This document shows, piece by piece, positions 1-9,212 of a stretch of DNA of 64,000 bases; the stretch's first letter is position 1; each line of letters begins with the position of its first letter. The notes under the pieces are model-generated. The model worked only from the letters and a program-made list of their open reading frames with translations. It was not told the DNA's origin and ran no database searches. A program made the translations under genes and the position numbers. Origin of the DNA: Candidatus Tisiphia endosymbiont of Beris chalybata (GTDB taxonomy: Bacteria > Pseudomonadota > Alphaproteobacteria > Rickettsiales > Rickettsiaceae); assembly GCF_964026555.1 (NCBI RefSeq), contig NZ_OZ032159.1:1488001-1552000 (forward strand), written 5' to 3'.

Positions 1-1356
1 GCTAGCATTACGGCGCCGCAAAACGGCAATGTTTGGATGAGAATCTATAATAGAAAGCAGGATTACGAAGAAAGTTATGGGCGGTATAGAGTAGTGATGT
101 TTACTTCAGAGCCGGTAGGAAGCTTTACTGCGGATATTCTGAACCCATTATTTAAGTTATTAAAAGGCAAAGTTGAAGATGCGTCAAAAACAGTTTTTCA
201 GAATATGACTTGTTATGGGGGGGAGGGTAACTGTACTAACTTTTTTAACTATATAAAGGCTGTTTTAATCCTCTATGTTATGAGCTATGGGGCGATGTTT
301 CTCCTAGGGATGGTAAAGCTTAATCAGCAGGATTTGCTGATCAGAATAGCCAAAATAGCGATAGTTAGTGGTTTAATGAATAAGAGTACTTTTGACTTTT
401 TTAGTGCTGATATATTTGGATTTATTACTAATTTTTCTGATGGTATCATGGCTAACATGAGTGGATATAGCATGTTCACAACCACCAATAAAATTACTAA
501 TCCATTTATGTTTTTAGATGCGGTAATGAGTAAGATCTTATTTGGTAAGACTTTTTCTGCGCAGCTATTCTCTTTTCTTTCCATGGGACTTAGTGGATTA
601 ATATATTTTGTGATTACCTTTATCGCTGTGGCAATAGTGGTTATCACAGCTCTAAGAGCGATCGCAGTATATATTATGGCCTTTATGGCAACAGCGGTGT
701 TAATTGGTATAGCCCCATTATTTTTCACCTTCATGCTTTTTGATTTTACTAGATATTTATTTGAGAATTGGGTGAGATTTACCATTAGATATATGATAGA
801 ACCTGTGGTTTTAATGGCTGGTATTATTATAATGACCCAGCTATTTACAATTTATTTAGATTTCGCGCTTGGCTTTAGTGTATGCTGGAAATGTGCTTTA
901 CCTATAAAATTCCCTATCCCTAATATAGGGGGCTTTAACCCGGCTTTCTTAGATCAGCCAATTTTCTGTATTAGCTGGTTTGCTCCTTGGGGGATGGATT
1001 ATCGCTCTGGGATGATGGGGGTAAATATGCAACATTTTATTGCTTTAATAATTATTGCTTATGGTATGTATGGTTATGTAGAGTTTTCTGGTAGAATGGT
1101 AGCAAAGTTAGCAGAAGGGGGAGGACCTCTTGCCACCTCCATGGGCAATAAGATGTCTTCAGCGGTAGGGCAGCGTGCCTTGGGTACAGTTGGGTTAGAC
1201 GCGCAAAGTAGAGGCGATATTACCAACAGAGCTAAGGACAGGCTCAAAGCTCGAAATAAAGCGCTTGATAACGCTAATAAAGCGAGGAAAAAACTTAATA
1301 CAAATCAGCAACCGCAAGGATCAAACACTGAAAATGAAGGAGATTCTAATGAATAA
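1..1356 (+). CDS. virB6: VirB6/TrbL-family T4SS inner-membrane protein, 5' truncated by window edge
   Basis: Inner-membrane channel component of the rickettsial rvh-type type IV secretion system. The frame is open from base 1, so the first internal ATG at 37 is not the true start. The first residues (NGNVWMRIYN) line up with the periplasmic motif SGNLWLKVEN that precedes the membrane block in the next paralog, which shows that the N-terminal periplasmic domain lies outside the window. From about 240 there is a series of hydrophobic segments and the family pattern 'LLIRIAKIAIVSG ... FDFFSADIFGF', then a basic, charged C-terminal tail. It is the first of three consecutive virB6 paralogs on the same strand; Rickettsia carries five in tandem (rvhB6a-e), and this would be one of the middle ones. 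Family assignment is secure; the paralog letter is inference. Confidence 0.88.
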   Translation, partial: ASITAPQNGNVWMRIYNRKQDYEESYGRYRVVMFTSEPVGSFTADILNPLFKLLKGKVEDASKTVFQNMTCYGGEGNCTNFFNYIKAVLILYVMSYGAMFLLGMVKLNQQDLLIRIAKIAIVSGLMNKSTFDFFSADIFGFITNFSDGIMANMSGYSMFTTTNKITNPFMFLDAVMSKILFGKTFSAQLFSFLSMGLSGLIYFVITFIAVAIVVITALRAIAVYIMAFMATAVLIGIAPLFFTFMLFDFTRYLFENWVRFTIRYMIEPVVLMAGIIIMTQLFTIYLDFALGFSVCWKCALPIKFPIPNIGGFNPAFLDQPIFCISWFAPWGMDYRSGMMGVNMQHFIALIIIAYGMYGYVEFSGRMVAKLAEGGGPLATSMGNKMSSAVGQRALGTVGLDAQSRGDITNRAKDRLKARNKALDNANKARKKLNTNQQPQGSNTENEGDSNE

Positions 1357-1387
1357 TTTGCTCCGCCAACAAAGAAGAATAAGATGA
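1349..1387 (+). promoter_or_regulatory. Short leader ORF with strong RBS overlapping the next virB6 start
   Basis: AAGGAG at 1337-1342 stands six bases before an ATG at 1349 that opens a 12-codon frame (MNNLLRQQRRIR). Its TGA stop at 1385-1387 overlaps the ATG at 1384 of the long virB6 frame (ATGA). The ATG at 1384 has no comparable ribosome-binding site. Either the leader couples translation of the next virB6 gene to the preceding one, or it is the original start of that gene now separated by a one-base shift. Confidence 0.45.
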
Positions 1388-4300
1388 AAGATTTTAGGGA
1401 TATAATTTTAGATATAGGCTTAATAGTAAAGCAACAACTATTGCTTATATACCCTTTTAATATGAATTTGTATGCGTCATTACTCAAGGCTCGCCTATTA
1501 TCTATAGGCTTCGCTCCATCGCGCATAGCAGCAAAATCATCTGAGAGGAGTATACTCTGCGCCTTTCAAGAGTTGTTTCTTCATTTTATCAAAGTTTCGC
1601 GTGCTCACGTACTTAGCTGTACGCTCCGCGCGCTCACCCCTCACAATAAAATCCAACTCTTGAAATCCATTGAGTATATAGTAAATATATTCGCTAGCTT
1701 TTCTGGATTGTGGTGGGCAAAGATTAAAAACTCATTAATTGTCTATTTTAGTATTATAATTTTAACTTTATTAAGCGCTTATTCTGTTAAAGCTGCTTCT
1801 ACTGATGAAGATAAAACAGAATGGATGCAAGATGATATAGAAGGTCTTAAAAAGAGATATAGTAGTAGCAGTTTAGAAGTGCCCAATACACTTGATAGTG
1901 CTATGCAACAAGGTAGCACTACTCTAGATCTTACTAAGTCAAATTGGGTGGCTACTACTCAACAGGTAGAAGCACATAAGGCCGTTAAATTTGATTGGAG
2001 CACTAGCGGGGCTACAGCAGTAAAAAATCAAAAATATAAAGTACTGTACCGTATTGATCCAAGATTCACAAAACCCCAAATATTCATTAAAATCTTTAAT
2101 TCTAAGACTAATAAATATGAAGCAATTGATTATCCTGATTTTCGTATTAAAGATCCTACTAAAGATTATCCGAGCTTAGCATTAAAACTAATGCCAGATT
2201 ATGTTACATATTTTACTTTTAAGGACGATAAAACAAAGATTTTGGTAGAACCAGGAGATGTCCTCAATATTACTCTCATGGACCCTGATGATTTTTTTAT
2301 CAAAGATACTGCGCCAGATCAATTAGATAAAAACCTTGATCAATCTCCTATATCTCTATCCATGATTTACACTGAGAGTGTCCTTAAGAATCAGTTGATA
2401 TATGCCTCTGCAAAAGCAGTATGTAACGCGATTAGTGCTTCTAGAAATGATATATGCCAAACTACTCCTACCATTCTAATTAAGGATAGCACGAGTGATA
2501 AGAGGGCGCTTGTTGGCAAACCGTTGGCTCAATCCGTCTTAGACATAATGAAACCAGAAAGTTGTGATGAAGGAAAAAACGAGATTATAGATTCCGGACC
2601 AGTATGTTATTATGATCAAGGAAGAGGGATGAAAATATTGGTGAATAACACACCTATTAAGCGTGAAAAAGATAGTTTTGTATATTCTGCTGAGCTGGAC
2701 AAATATTTTTTGTATTATAAATCTAATATTAAGGGATATTTAGATTTCACAACTGACTGGAAAATTTCGCAAGATATGTTTGTAACAAATGCTAGCACTC
2801 TAATGGAAGATTGGGGTTCTCCTGCCACTATTGCTGAGCTGCAAGGTAAGTTTAGTAGTCAAGATTTGGGAGCTTCTTATCTACATTTTGGCCGTTATAT
2901 TATGCAGGTAGAAGTAGGTAATAGTGAAGCACGAGAACTGACTGTACAACAACACAAGGATATCCAGGTTAAATATGTTATAGTAGGCAATGGTAAAGCC
3001 GCTCCTACTGATACAACCTCTGGGACATTAATTGGCCAAAGCGCTGCTTTTGATGCTAATGAATCTGGCAATTTATGGTTGAAAGTAGAAAATCCTAACC
3101 CGCAAGTAAGTGGAATAATCCAGGTAAATTATGCCTCTTATACTGGTAGCACCTGGTTTTCAGATATTATATATTCAAAGGCAGTAGAGCCAATTATTAG
3201 CACATTCCGTAAATACACTAAAACTTTCTACACAAACTTGACTCTAGATTCCTCCGTCAAGAGGATTGGTAAGCTTGCATTATTATTGTATGTATGTATT
3301 TATGCCATAACATTTTTAGCAGGTGCCGTGCAAATTACTGCTAAGGATTTATTAATAAGGGTTTTTAAAATAACTTTAATAGTCATTTTATTGGGGAAAG
3401 ATAGTTGGGAATTTTTTAATACTTATTTATTTAGTGCCTTTACGGACGGTACTTATTATATAGCGAAAAATGTAATAGGTGTTACTAGTAACAATGCTAA
3501 TATTTTTGGCTTTATTGATCCAATATTTGCGAGATATACAAATTGGGCATTTTGGCGTCTATTATTTATAGAATTAATACAAATTCATAATGGGTTTACT
3601 ATTATCGCCCTTATGGTAATATATTCTTTAACCCTATATTTCAGAGCAATTTTAGAAGTGATAGTTAGTTATGTTATAGCATATGTTGGAGTGTCAGTAA
3701 TGATATCGTTAGCACCTTTATTCTTCATATTATTATTATTTGAAAAAACAAAAAGTATTTTTGATAATTGGATATCTACGTTATTTAACTATGTGATACA
3801 ACCAAGCATATTATTAATATTTTTCTTATTAATAGACCAAATTATATCGGAACAACTCTTAAAAACTGTGGTTAGGGCTGAATGGGGCACATTAATAAAA
3901 ATAGCAATAGGATTAGATTTACATTATTTAGGGATACCTTTAGAGTTTCCTTCTTTAACCTTACCGTTTTTACCAGGGATACCTTTCTTTATACCTCAAC
4001 CTGCGCCCCTTAATAATATAGAGGCTTTTAGGAATCCTACAGGTACTTTTTTAGTAGTATTTAGTAGTGCGTTACTATTTTATTCTTTTTGTTTAATGTC
4101 TAAAGGATTGGTAAAATATGTTACAGTAGTAGCAGGGCAATTAACAAATGTGGCACCGGCAATGAAGGAAGGAGCTCGTCAACAGCCTGAAACTCCTACA
4201 ACCTCTATAGTCTCAGATATTGATAAGGTTATTAGGTCGGTCAAGGATGTGGCCTTTGCTCCTGCAAGAATATTTAAAAATAAAGTAATAGATCAGAACT

Positions 4301-4392
4301 ATAAGGCGCCAGAGCCGCAGGGTAAAAAGAAAGAATATACGGGCAAAATATTTGCTTCACGATATGATAGAGATACGCAAGACCCAGAGTAA
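1384..4392 (+). CDS. virB6: VirB6-family T4SS protein with palindromic elements inside its N-terminus
   Basis: Second VirB6 paralog, 1002 aa, a polytopic inner-membrane component of the rvh type IV secretion system. A large periplasmic domain (about residues 135-600) precedes the conserved membrane block: 'LLIRVFKITLIVILLGKDSWEFFNTYLF' near residues 650-680, further hydrophobic helices to about 900, then a charged tail. A secretion-signal-like helix (SLIVYFSIIILTLLSAYSVKAAS) begins only near residue 115. The reason is that residues about 22-98 are encoded by two adjoining palindromic elements (1448-1554 and 1551-1678), 231 bp or 77 codons in frame. The ATG at 1384 overlaps the stop of a 12-codon leader that has a better ribosome-binding site. 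A start after the repeats (for example a TTG near 1710) is possible and would remove the inserted segment. Confidence 0.87.
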   Translation: MKDFRDIILDIGLIVKQQLLLIYPFNMNLYASLLKARLLSIGFAPSRIAAKSSERSILCAFQELFLHFIKVSRAHVLSCTLRALTPHNKIQLLKSIEYIVNIFASFSGLWWAKIKNSLIVYFSIIILTLLSAYSVKAASTDEDKTEWMQDDIEGLKKRYSSSSLEVPNTLDSAMQQGSTTLDLTKSNWVATTQQVEAHKAVKFDWSTSGATAVKNQKYKVLYRIDPRFTKPQIFIKIFNSKTNKYEAIDYPDFRIKDPTKDYPSLALKLMPDYVTYFTFKDDKTKILVEPGDVLNITLMDPDDFFIKDTAPDQLDKNLDQSPISLSMIYTESVLKNQLIYASAKAVCNAISASRNDICQTTPTILIKDSTSDKRALVGKPLAQSVLDIMKPESCDEGKNEIIDSGPVCYYDQGRGMKILVNNTPIKREKDSFVYSAELDKYFLYYKSNIKGYLDFTTDWKISQDMFVTNASTLMEDWGSPATIAELQGKFSSQDLGASYLHFGRYIMQVEVGNSEARELTVQQHKDIQVKYVIVGNGKAAPTDTTSGTLIGQSAAFDANESGNLWLKVENPNPQVSGIIQVNYASYTGSTWFSDIIYSKAVEPIISTFRKYTKTFYTNLTLDSSVKRIGKLALLLYVCIYAITFLAGAVQITAKDLLIRVFKITLIVILLGKDSWEFFNTYLFSAFTDGTYYIAKNVIGVTSNNANIFGFIDPIFARYTNWAFWRLLFIELIQIHNGFTIIALMVIYSLTLYFRAILEVIVSYVIAYVGVSVMISLAPLFFILLLFEKTKSIFDNWISTLFNYVIQPSILLIFFLLIDQIISEQLLKTVVRAEWGTLIKIAIGLDLHYLGIPLEFPSLTLPFLPGIPFFIPQPAPLNNIEAFRNPTGTFLVVFSSALLFYSFCLMSKGLVKYVTVVAGQLTNVAPAMKEGARQQPETPTTSIVSDIDKVIRSVKDVAFAPARIFKNKVIDQNYKAPEPQGKKKEYTGKIFASRYDRDTQDPE
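1448..1554 (+). repeat. Palindromic element PE-1, copy in virB6
   Basis: 107 bp that align along their whole length with the copies at 9401, 15326 and 57403, for example GCCTATTAT-TATAGG and CGCTCCATCG in the middle. The copy is more diverged than the others and its ends are degenerate. Relative to the host frame it is in the opposite orientation to the tatB and Mrp copies, so virB6 reads the other strand of the element. Its antisense strand still shows RALSN and RDG at the places of QALS and RSDG. Confidence 0.8.
1551..1678 (+). repeat. Palindromic element PE-2, copy in virB6
   Basis: About 128 bp, closely similar to the intergenic copy at 57710-57839. Shared words include TTTCAAGAGTTGTTT, GTTTCGCGTGCTCACGTACTT, CTCCGCGCGCTCACCCC and CTCTTGAAATCCATTG. 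It begins at the TATA that ends the neighbouring PE-1 copy and ends in GAGTATA. It is read through in frame as part of virB6. Confidence 0.85.
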
Positions 4393-4484
4393 TAGAAATT
4401 GGTAAACCATTAACCTTTTTTAAATAACATTGAATATTTTTATAAAGCCAAGTATAAATTGGTTTAAGCCTAGGTGTTTGATAC

Positions 4485-7400
4485 ATGAAGAACTTATTTA
4501 TTATCTTATTAATTTCTATATTTTGCCTTTCAGGTTGTACTGGCGATAGGTGTATCGATGCAGATGACTTTGGCTTCATTAAATTAATTATTTCTTCAAG
4601 ATATAAAAAAGAAACAATCTCTATGAAGCAGCAAGATAATCAAACAGTGCCTTGGGTTGATAGTAACTATAAAGTCAATGGTCACCCCTTAACTATATTA
4701 GTAAAAACTTGGGACTATAAAAAGGGAGATAAAAATAACGAGGGCGAATTATCAGCATGGGGCCCTTGGTATGGGACCGAAGACAATTTCCATACTTTAT
4801 CTGATTTTTGCGTTAGATTGCAAGCGTGTCGTTTTATAGATAATAAGATGTGCAGCCCAAATAAGAAAGATGCAGATATTATGAATGCTCCATGCCTATT
4901 TAAAAATGGAGTAGGATTATATTTATTAATTGCAGAGAGGGATACTAATCCAAATGTCTCCGATACCACCGAACGTACTCCTCAAGGAATTACTCAACAT
5001 CTAGGAGAGCAGAATATTCAGTATAATTTATATGATCTGACCAAACGCGGGGAAATGTTACGGGCAGGAGGGATAAATTATCAATATGATAACGATGATA
5101 AAAAAAGAACTGACTATTCTCAATGTCCCTTATATTTTAAGATTTTAGATAAATTTTATGATGATAATAATGGACAATATCGCCTAGTAATTAAGTCAGG
5201 AGTTAGTGATACTAGGCCGGATCCTCTTGAATTTCTTACTACCCTAATAACAGAAGAATTATTTGGTAAGAAAAAAAAATATGCTCAGTTATTTGAGATT
5301 GATAAAGATCAACCAAAATTATCTACTCCGGATACAAAAGAAGGGATAGTGAAATCTGTCTATGAGAATATTATTAAGACCCCGGGATATAGAGTCACGG
5401 TTTCAGCTTTATTGACTTTATATGTAATGTTTACTGGCTTTTCTTTTCTAATAGGTAACGTTAATTTTACCCATACTGAATTAATAGTGAGAGTATTAAA
5501 GGTCAGTATAGTATCTATATTACTCAGCTCTACCGATAGCTGGCAATTCTTTAATGATTATTTATTCGTATATTTTGTCGATGGAGTACAGGAAATATTG
5601 CGGATAATAAAAGAGGCGAGTAATACCGGTCCTGGCTCTTCTAGTCTTATAGCGCTTATGATCGCTCCCCAAACGATGGCCAAACTTTTCTCCTTACTAT
5701 TTGTAGATGCCCTCGGGTTTATTTATATATTCTTCTACTTGATAGCTTTATATTTTATCTTCATGTTAATATTTAAGGCTACTATTATATATCTGACGGC
5801 TTTGATAACTATTGGGATGATTATAACAATGGCTCCGATATTTATCTGCTTCATACTCTTTGGTATCACACGTTCCTTATTTGAGAATTGGTTAAGACAA
5901 TTAATTAGTTATGCTATCCAGCCTATTATATTATTCACAGGGCTTGCTTTTATTTCGATGATTATTAGAACAGAAATATATTCTACCTTAGGTTTTGCGG
6001 TATGTAAGCATGATTTTCCACGCTTAGGAAATCTAGGACAGCTTTTTAAGGGAACTGATGATTTAGATAGCAGTATTGAAAGCTCATTATTTTATTGGTG
6101 GTTTCCATCGCCACTGAAAAGAGTCCATGAGGCCATACAGGCTGATATATTAGTACCTGTAGATCATGAGGATAAGTCCAAGTCCCCTAGTAAATATTGC
6201 CGCGCTTATGAATGTATTGAAAAGCGATATATTGAATTTCCATTTTTAGACCCAGAGACAGATAAAGCAAGGATTCAAAACTTCATTAGCGGTAAATTTG
6301 TTTCTCTAGATGGATTATTCTTAATTTTTGTATGTATTTATTTACTTAGTAAATTTAATGATATAGCTGTTTCAGTTGCGCGTTTCTTATCTAGTACCAG
6401 TGGAAATCTTACAAGACTAGAAGAAGCGGGTCAGCTAGCTTACACCCCAATACACGCCCAGCTTAATAGACCAATGAATTATGTAGTTGGTGGTACTCAA
6501 AAACGGATAAGTAGAGCAATAGATTCAGCTATCACTCAGCCTATTGCTCAGTGGTATGAACAGAAGATGGAGGGACGCGTGGCTCAAGAAGCATTAGATC
6601 CTGCCTCAGTTAAGTCTAGTATTTTGGATGAGATCAAGAGAAACTACGGTATAAATTATAGTGATGTGGATGTTAATGCAGGGCAGGATTACCGTAAAGC
6701 AATTGAGTCGATTTTGAGTAAGGGGAAAATTGAGGATGCTAATATAGACCAACTGACTGGTCAAAGTTATTCTGATCTATTAAATAGTTTAGCACATCTT
6801 AAATATGAGAAAGCTTATGGTGCTTTGGATGAGAATCAGCAGAAAGAGCTGGGGGCTTTAATCAGCCTTGATACTGGTAAAACCTTAAGAGAATTGGCAA
6901 GTAATGCACAATTTACCCAACAGTTCCAAGAGGCTTATGTAGAGTCTCATGCACAAATGTCACAAAGAGGCATCGGTTACTTTGGAAAAAACATTCATGC
7001 TTTACGTGTCTTGCAAGAAATGAAGGGTCGTGTTAAGAGTAAGGAAGCATTACGTGAACAGAAGCGTAAGAATAGAGGAGAAAAAATTTATGCAGCTTAT
7101 ACAGGTTTAAAACGAGCTGTTGTTACTTCTATAGCCGGTAAGGAGATACGAGATGCTTATGAGGGCAATCTAACTAGTGCCGAATGGCATGATTTTGATT
7201 ATAATGATGCAAGACTGCGAACTTATAGTGAAGCGCGTCAAGATCAGGAAAGAGATCTAAAAGCGAAGGAGTTGAACAATAAAATTAATCAAGAAACCAT
7301 TATTGCCAAGGATGATATATTATCGCCTGAATATTTAGCAAGACTTGAGCAACAGCAGAGATATGCTGATATTGAGTATTATGAAAAGTTAGCTAATCAG

Positions 7401-7817
7401 AAACTTGCTTCGGAAATATATAGTAGCTTGAGTGCTAGTCAGGACGCGCATGGTCGTGATATAGAGCCGGCACTAATGGGAGAGCGGTTTATGCGTGAGA
7501 AAGCAACAGACCAGCAAACACACGATATGATAGATGAAATTTATAGAAAAGAAAAACTATTAATTGAGAAGGACAGATATATAAGGCGAGAAGAGCATTA
7601 TAAAATTATGCGTGAAAAGGCCGCTGATGATATTAATCAGGGAGGAGATGTAGAAGCGGCTATAGGGGCATTGGATTATAGTACTAAAATATTGGAAAAA
7701 ATTGCTAAAAGAAAAGAATTTATTAAAGAAGAGGCTAACTCTTATATTAGAGATATTAATAAACATCGTGTGAAAGCTAAAATGTCTGAATATGTTAAAG
7801 CAGAAGAAACAGAGTAA
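4485..7817 (+). CDS. virB6: VirB6-family T4SS lipoprotein with long cytoplasmic tail
   Basis: Third VirB6 paralog, 1110 aa. It begins with a lipoprotein signal peptide ending in a lipobox (LSGC, Cys18), so the N-terminal periplasmic domain (to about residue 300) is probably lipid-anchored. The membrane block follows: 'LIVRVLKVSIVSILLSSTDSWQFFNDYLF' near residues 330-362, then more helices to about 640. The last 470 residues are hydrophilic, rich in Lys, Glu, Gln and Ala, and look like coiled coil. This long tail is typical of the last and largest Rickettsia paralog, rvhB6e. It lies 92 bp after the previous paralog, with AGGTG about 8 bases before the ATG. No gene of the secretion cluster follows; the next gene is carD. 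Family is secure; the letter 'e' is inference from order and size. Confidence 0.9.
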   Translation: MKNLFIILLISIFCLSGCTGDRCIDADDFGFIKLIISSRYKKETISMKQQDNQTVPWVDSNYKVNGHPLTILVKTWDYKKGDKNNEGELSAWGPWYGTEDNFHTLSDFCVRLQACRFIDNKMCSPNKKDADIMNAPCLFKNGVGLYLLIAERDTNPNVSDTTERTPQGITQHLGEQNIQYNLYDLTKRGEMLRAGGINYQYDNDDKKRTDYSQCPLYFKILDKFYDDNNGQYRLVIKSGVSDTRPDPLEFLTTLITEELFGKKKKYAQLFEIDKDQPKLSTPDTKEGIVKSVYENIIKTPGYRVTVSALLTLYVMFTGFSFLIGNVNFTHTELIVRVLKVSIVSILLSSTDSWQFFNDYLFVYFVDGVQEILRIIKEASNTGPGSSSLIALMIAPQTMAKLFSLLFVDALGFIYIFFYLIALYFIFMLIFKATIIYLTALITIGMIITMAPIFICFILFGITRSLFENWLRQLISYAIQPIILFTGLAFISMIIRTEIYSTLGFAVCKHDFPRLGNLGQLFKGTDDLDSSIESSLFYWWFPSPLKRVHEAIQADILVPVDHEDKSKSPSKYCRAYECIEKRYIEFPFLDPETDKARIQNFISGKFVSLDGLFLIFVCIYLLSKFNDIAVSVARFLSSTSGNLTRLEEAGQLAYTPIHAQLNRPMNYVVGGTQKRISRAIDSAITQPIAQWYEQKMEGRVAQEALDPASVKSSILDEIKRNYGINYSDVDVNAGQDYRKAIESILSKGKIEDANIDQLTGQSYSDLLNSLAHLKYEKAYGALDENQQKELGALISLDTGKTLRELASNAQFTQQFQEAYVESHAQMSQRGIGYFGKNIHALRVLQEMKGRVKSKEALREQKRKNRGEKIYAAYTGLKRAVVTSIAGKEIRDAYEGNLTSAEWHDFDYNDARLRTYSEARQDQERDLKAKELNNKINQETIIAKDDILSPEYLARLEQQQRYADIEYYEKLANQKLASEIYSSLSASQDAHGRDIEPALMGERFMREKATDQQTHDMIDEIYRKEKLLIEKDRYIRREEHYKIMREKAADDINQGGDVEAAIGALDYSTKILEKIAKRKEFIKEEANSYIRDINKHRVKAKMSEYVKAEETE

Positions 7818-7843
7818 ATGGGAAGGAATTAAAATTTTTTCTA

Positions 7844-7950
7844 TATATTGCTTGTACTTCGAGAAGTGGATTTTATTTTGACTGACAAGTGCGCACAGCG
7901 TATATGTGAGTGCACGATAAAATAAAAAATAATTCTTGAAAGGCGAGTAG
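7844..7950 (-). repeat. Palindromic element PE-2, intergenic copy
   Basis: Starts TATATTGCTTGTACTTCGAG and ends AATTCTTGAAAGGCGAGTAG, with a GC-rich centre (GTGCGCACAGCG ... GTGAGTGCACG) and flanking TTTTATTTT and AAAATAAAA tracts, as in the copies at 43666 and 50489. It begins 26 bp after the virB6 stop codon. Confidence 0.75.
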
Positions 7951-7995
7951 GTTCTTATATCTACTTATAACATATTTCTAAGATATAAGAACCTA
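7948..7995. terminator. Perfect 15-bp hairpin after the virB6 genes
   Basis: TAGGTTCTTATATCT (7948-7962) is the exact reverse complement of AGATATAAGAACCTA (7981-7995), with an 18-base loop. It adjoins the PE-2 copy. Its place after the last virB6 gene suits an end-of-transcript stem-loop, but the stem is AT-rich and no clear T-run follows. Confidence 0.4.
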
Positions 7996-8469
7996 GTTAC
8001 AGGCTATGTGAGCTCCAAGAATTATATGAACTATATTTTTGTAACTTCTACTTTATAATTTTATTAAAATATGTTATACTGAATATAAATAAATCCATCT
8101 AACCAACCTATCTTAATTATATGTTTGAGCGCTTTGTACTGTAAGGAGCGAATGCATAGAGGAACCACAGGGCTTGATTCTCTTGTTATCTCTCTTGCAT
8201 AATTCGTATTGAACAGGGAATTTGTCGTAGGAGACAGGGAGCTTAAGGATACGCGGTGCATCGGGGTATAAGGAGTAAAATTTTAAATAGGACTTTACTA
8301 ACAACATAATATTGTAAGGGTAGGGCAAGGATCTACCTATCTTAAAAAAATTTCTATATTTGTCGTAAGAACGTCGCAAGAAAGGGGCTAAAGAATTTTG
8401 GTCACAGAATTTTTAGGGTCTTTAACATTTCAATAATCTATTCTAGTTTTATAATGGAAAGGAGTAAGC
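7996..8469. other. Gene-free stretch before carD with a diverged palindromic element
   Basis: No frame here looks like a gene; the two small reverse frames have no recognisable composition or motif. Around 8200-8265 the text ATTCGTATTGAACAGGGAAT and following bases resemble the PE-4 copies at 28445 and 55180 (ACTCGCATTGCGTAGGGAAT), so it is probably a decayed element. The last 20 bases hold the ribosome-binding site of carD (AAAGGAG). Confidence 0.5.
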
Positions 8470-8973
8470 ATGCCAACATCATCTGAGTTTAAAATAGGAG
8501 AAAGAATTGTGTATCCATCCCATGGGGTTGGAGAAATAATGAACATAGAGCATCAAGTCATAGCTGGGACCACTATCAAGGTATATGTAATATCGTTTCC
8601 TCAAGATAAAATGACTTTAAAAGTGCCTGTTAATAGGGCTGCGGTATCAGGCCTTAGAAAGTTGGTGGGTAAAAATGATCTACTCTTAATATATTCCACT
8701 CTTCAAAGTAAACCTAAGCAAGGTAATAGAATGTGGAGTAGAAGAGCACAAGAATACGAGAGTAAAATAAATTCTGGTAACGTAGTTGCGGTCGCAGAGG
8801 TAGTAAGGGATCTGTATAAAAATGTTGATAGTGATAGATCTTATAGTGAAAGAACAATTTATGAATCAGCCTTAAATAGATTAGCAGGAGAATTAGCCAT
8901 TCTGGAAAATATTAAGTCTGAAGAAGCAGTCAGTAAATTAGTAGAAGTATTAAGAGATAAGATTGCTGCATAA
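8470..8973 (+). CDS. carD: CarD/CdnL-family transcription regulator
   Basis: 167 aa. CarD-family proteins bind the RNA polymerase beta subunit through an N-terminal Tudor-like domain and stabilise open promoter complexes, often at rRNA and tRNA promoters. Visible here are the N-terminal RID fold (FKIGERIVYPSHGVGEIMNIE ... DKMTLKVPVNRAAVSGLR) and a helical C-terminal half with the usual 'RMWSRRAQEYESKINSGN' and 'ERTIYESALNRLAGELA' segments. A strong ribosome-binding site (AAAGGAG) precedes the ATG. Length and motifs match alphaproteobacterial CarD. It stands alone on the + strand between virB6 and a block of reverse-strand genes. Confidence 0.93.
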   Translation: MPTSSEFKIGERIVYPSHGVGEIMNIEHQVIAGTTIKVYVISFPQDKMTLKVPVNRAAVSGLRKLVGKNDLLLIYSTLQSKPKQGNRMWSRRAQEYESKINSGNVVAVAEVVRDLYKNVDSDRSYSERTIYESALNRLAGELAILENIKSEEAVSKLVEVLRDKIAA

Positions 8974-9040
8974 GCAAGAGAGCTGTTGTGCAGCTCGCGT
9001 CTGAGCTATAGTCAATTAATATAAATTATGGACTTCGTTC

Positions 9041-9180
9041 GCTTCATTAGACTTCTTGCCCCTTTGTTACAAAAATTATAGGGTACTATGCTCATATATC
9101 CCCGAGCGCTTACGATTTGGGATGAAGAGTCTTCTTGAAGTTTCCTGTGAGATGCGAGCTACGGAAGAGGAATAATATAA
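9041..9180. repeat. Palindromic element, family PE-4/LigA type
   Basis: Runs from ATTAGACTTCTTGCCCC through TATCCCCGAGCGC and AGAGTCTTCTTGAAGTTTCCT to GATGCGAGCTACGGAAG. The same succession (ATTAGACTTCTTGTCCC, TATCCCCGAGTGT, AGAGTCTCCTTCCAGTTCCTC, GATATGCGCTGG) makes up the insertion within ligA at 31119-31262. It lies in the gap between carD and tatB, which point towards each other. Confidence 0.65.
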
Positions 9181-9212
9181 ATTATTACAACTCAAATCGA
9201 ATTGAGGGTGAT

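Noticed and set aside
1305-1526. Reverse frame starting with RDG/RALSN-like residues
   Set aside because: It is the antisense reading of the PE-1 copy inside virB6; useful to show the family relationship but not a gene.
8064-8379. Two small reverse frames before carD
   Set aside because: Overlap each other and a decayed repeat, and lack protein-like composition or a recognisable start signal.
8450-8455. TATAAT as a -10 box for carD
   Set aside because: It is only 14 bp before the ATG, so the transcript would start within the ribosome-binding site; no good -35 is present.
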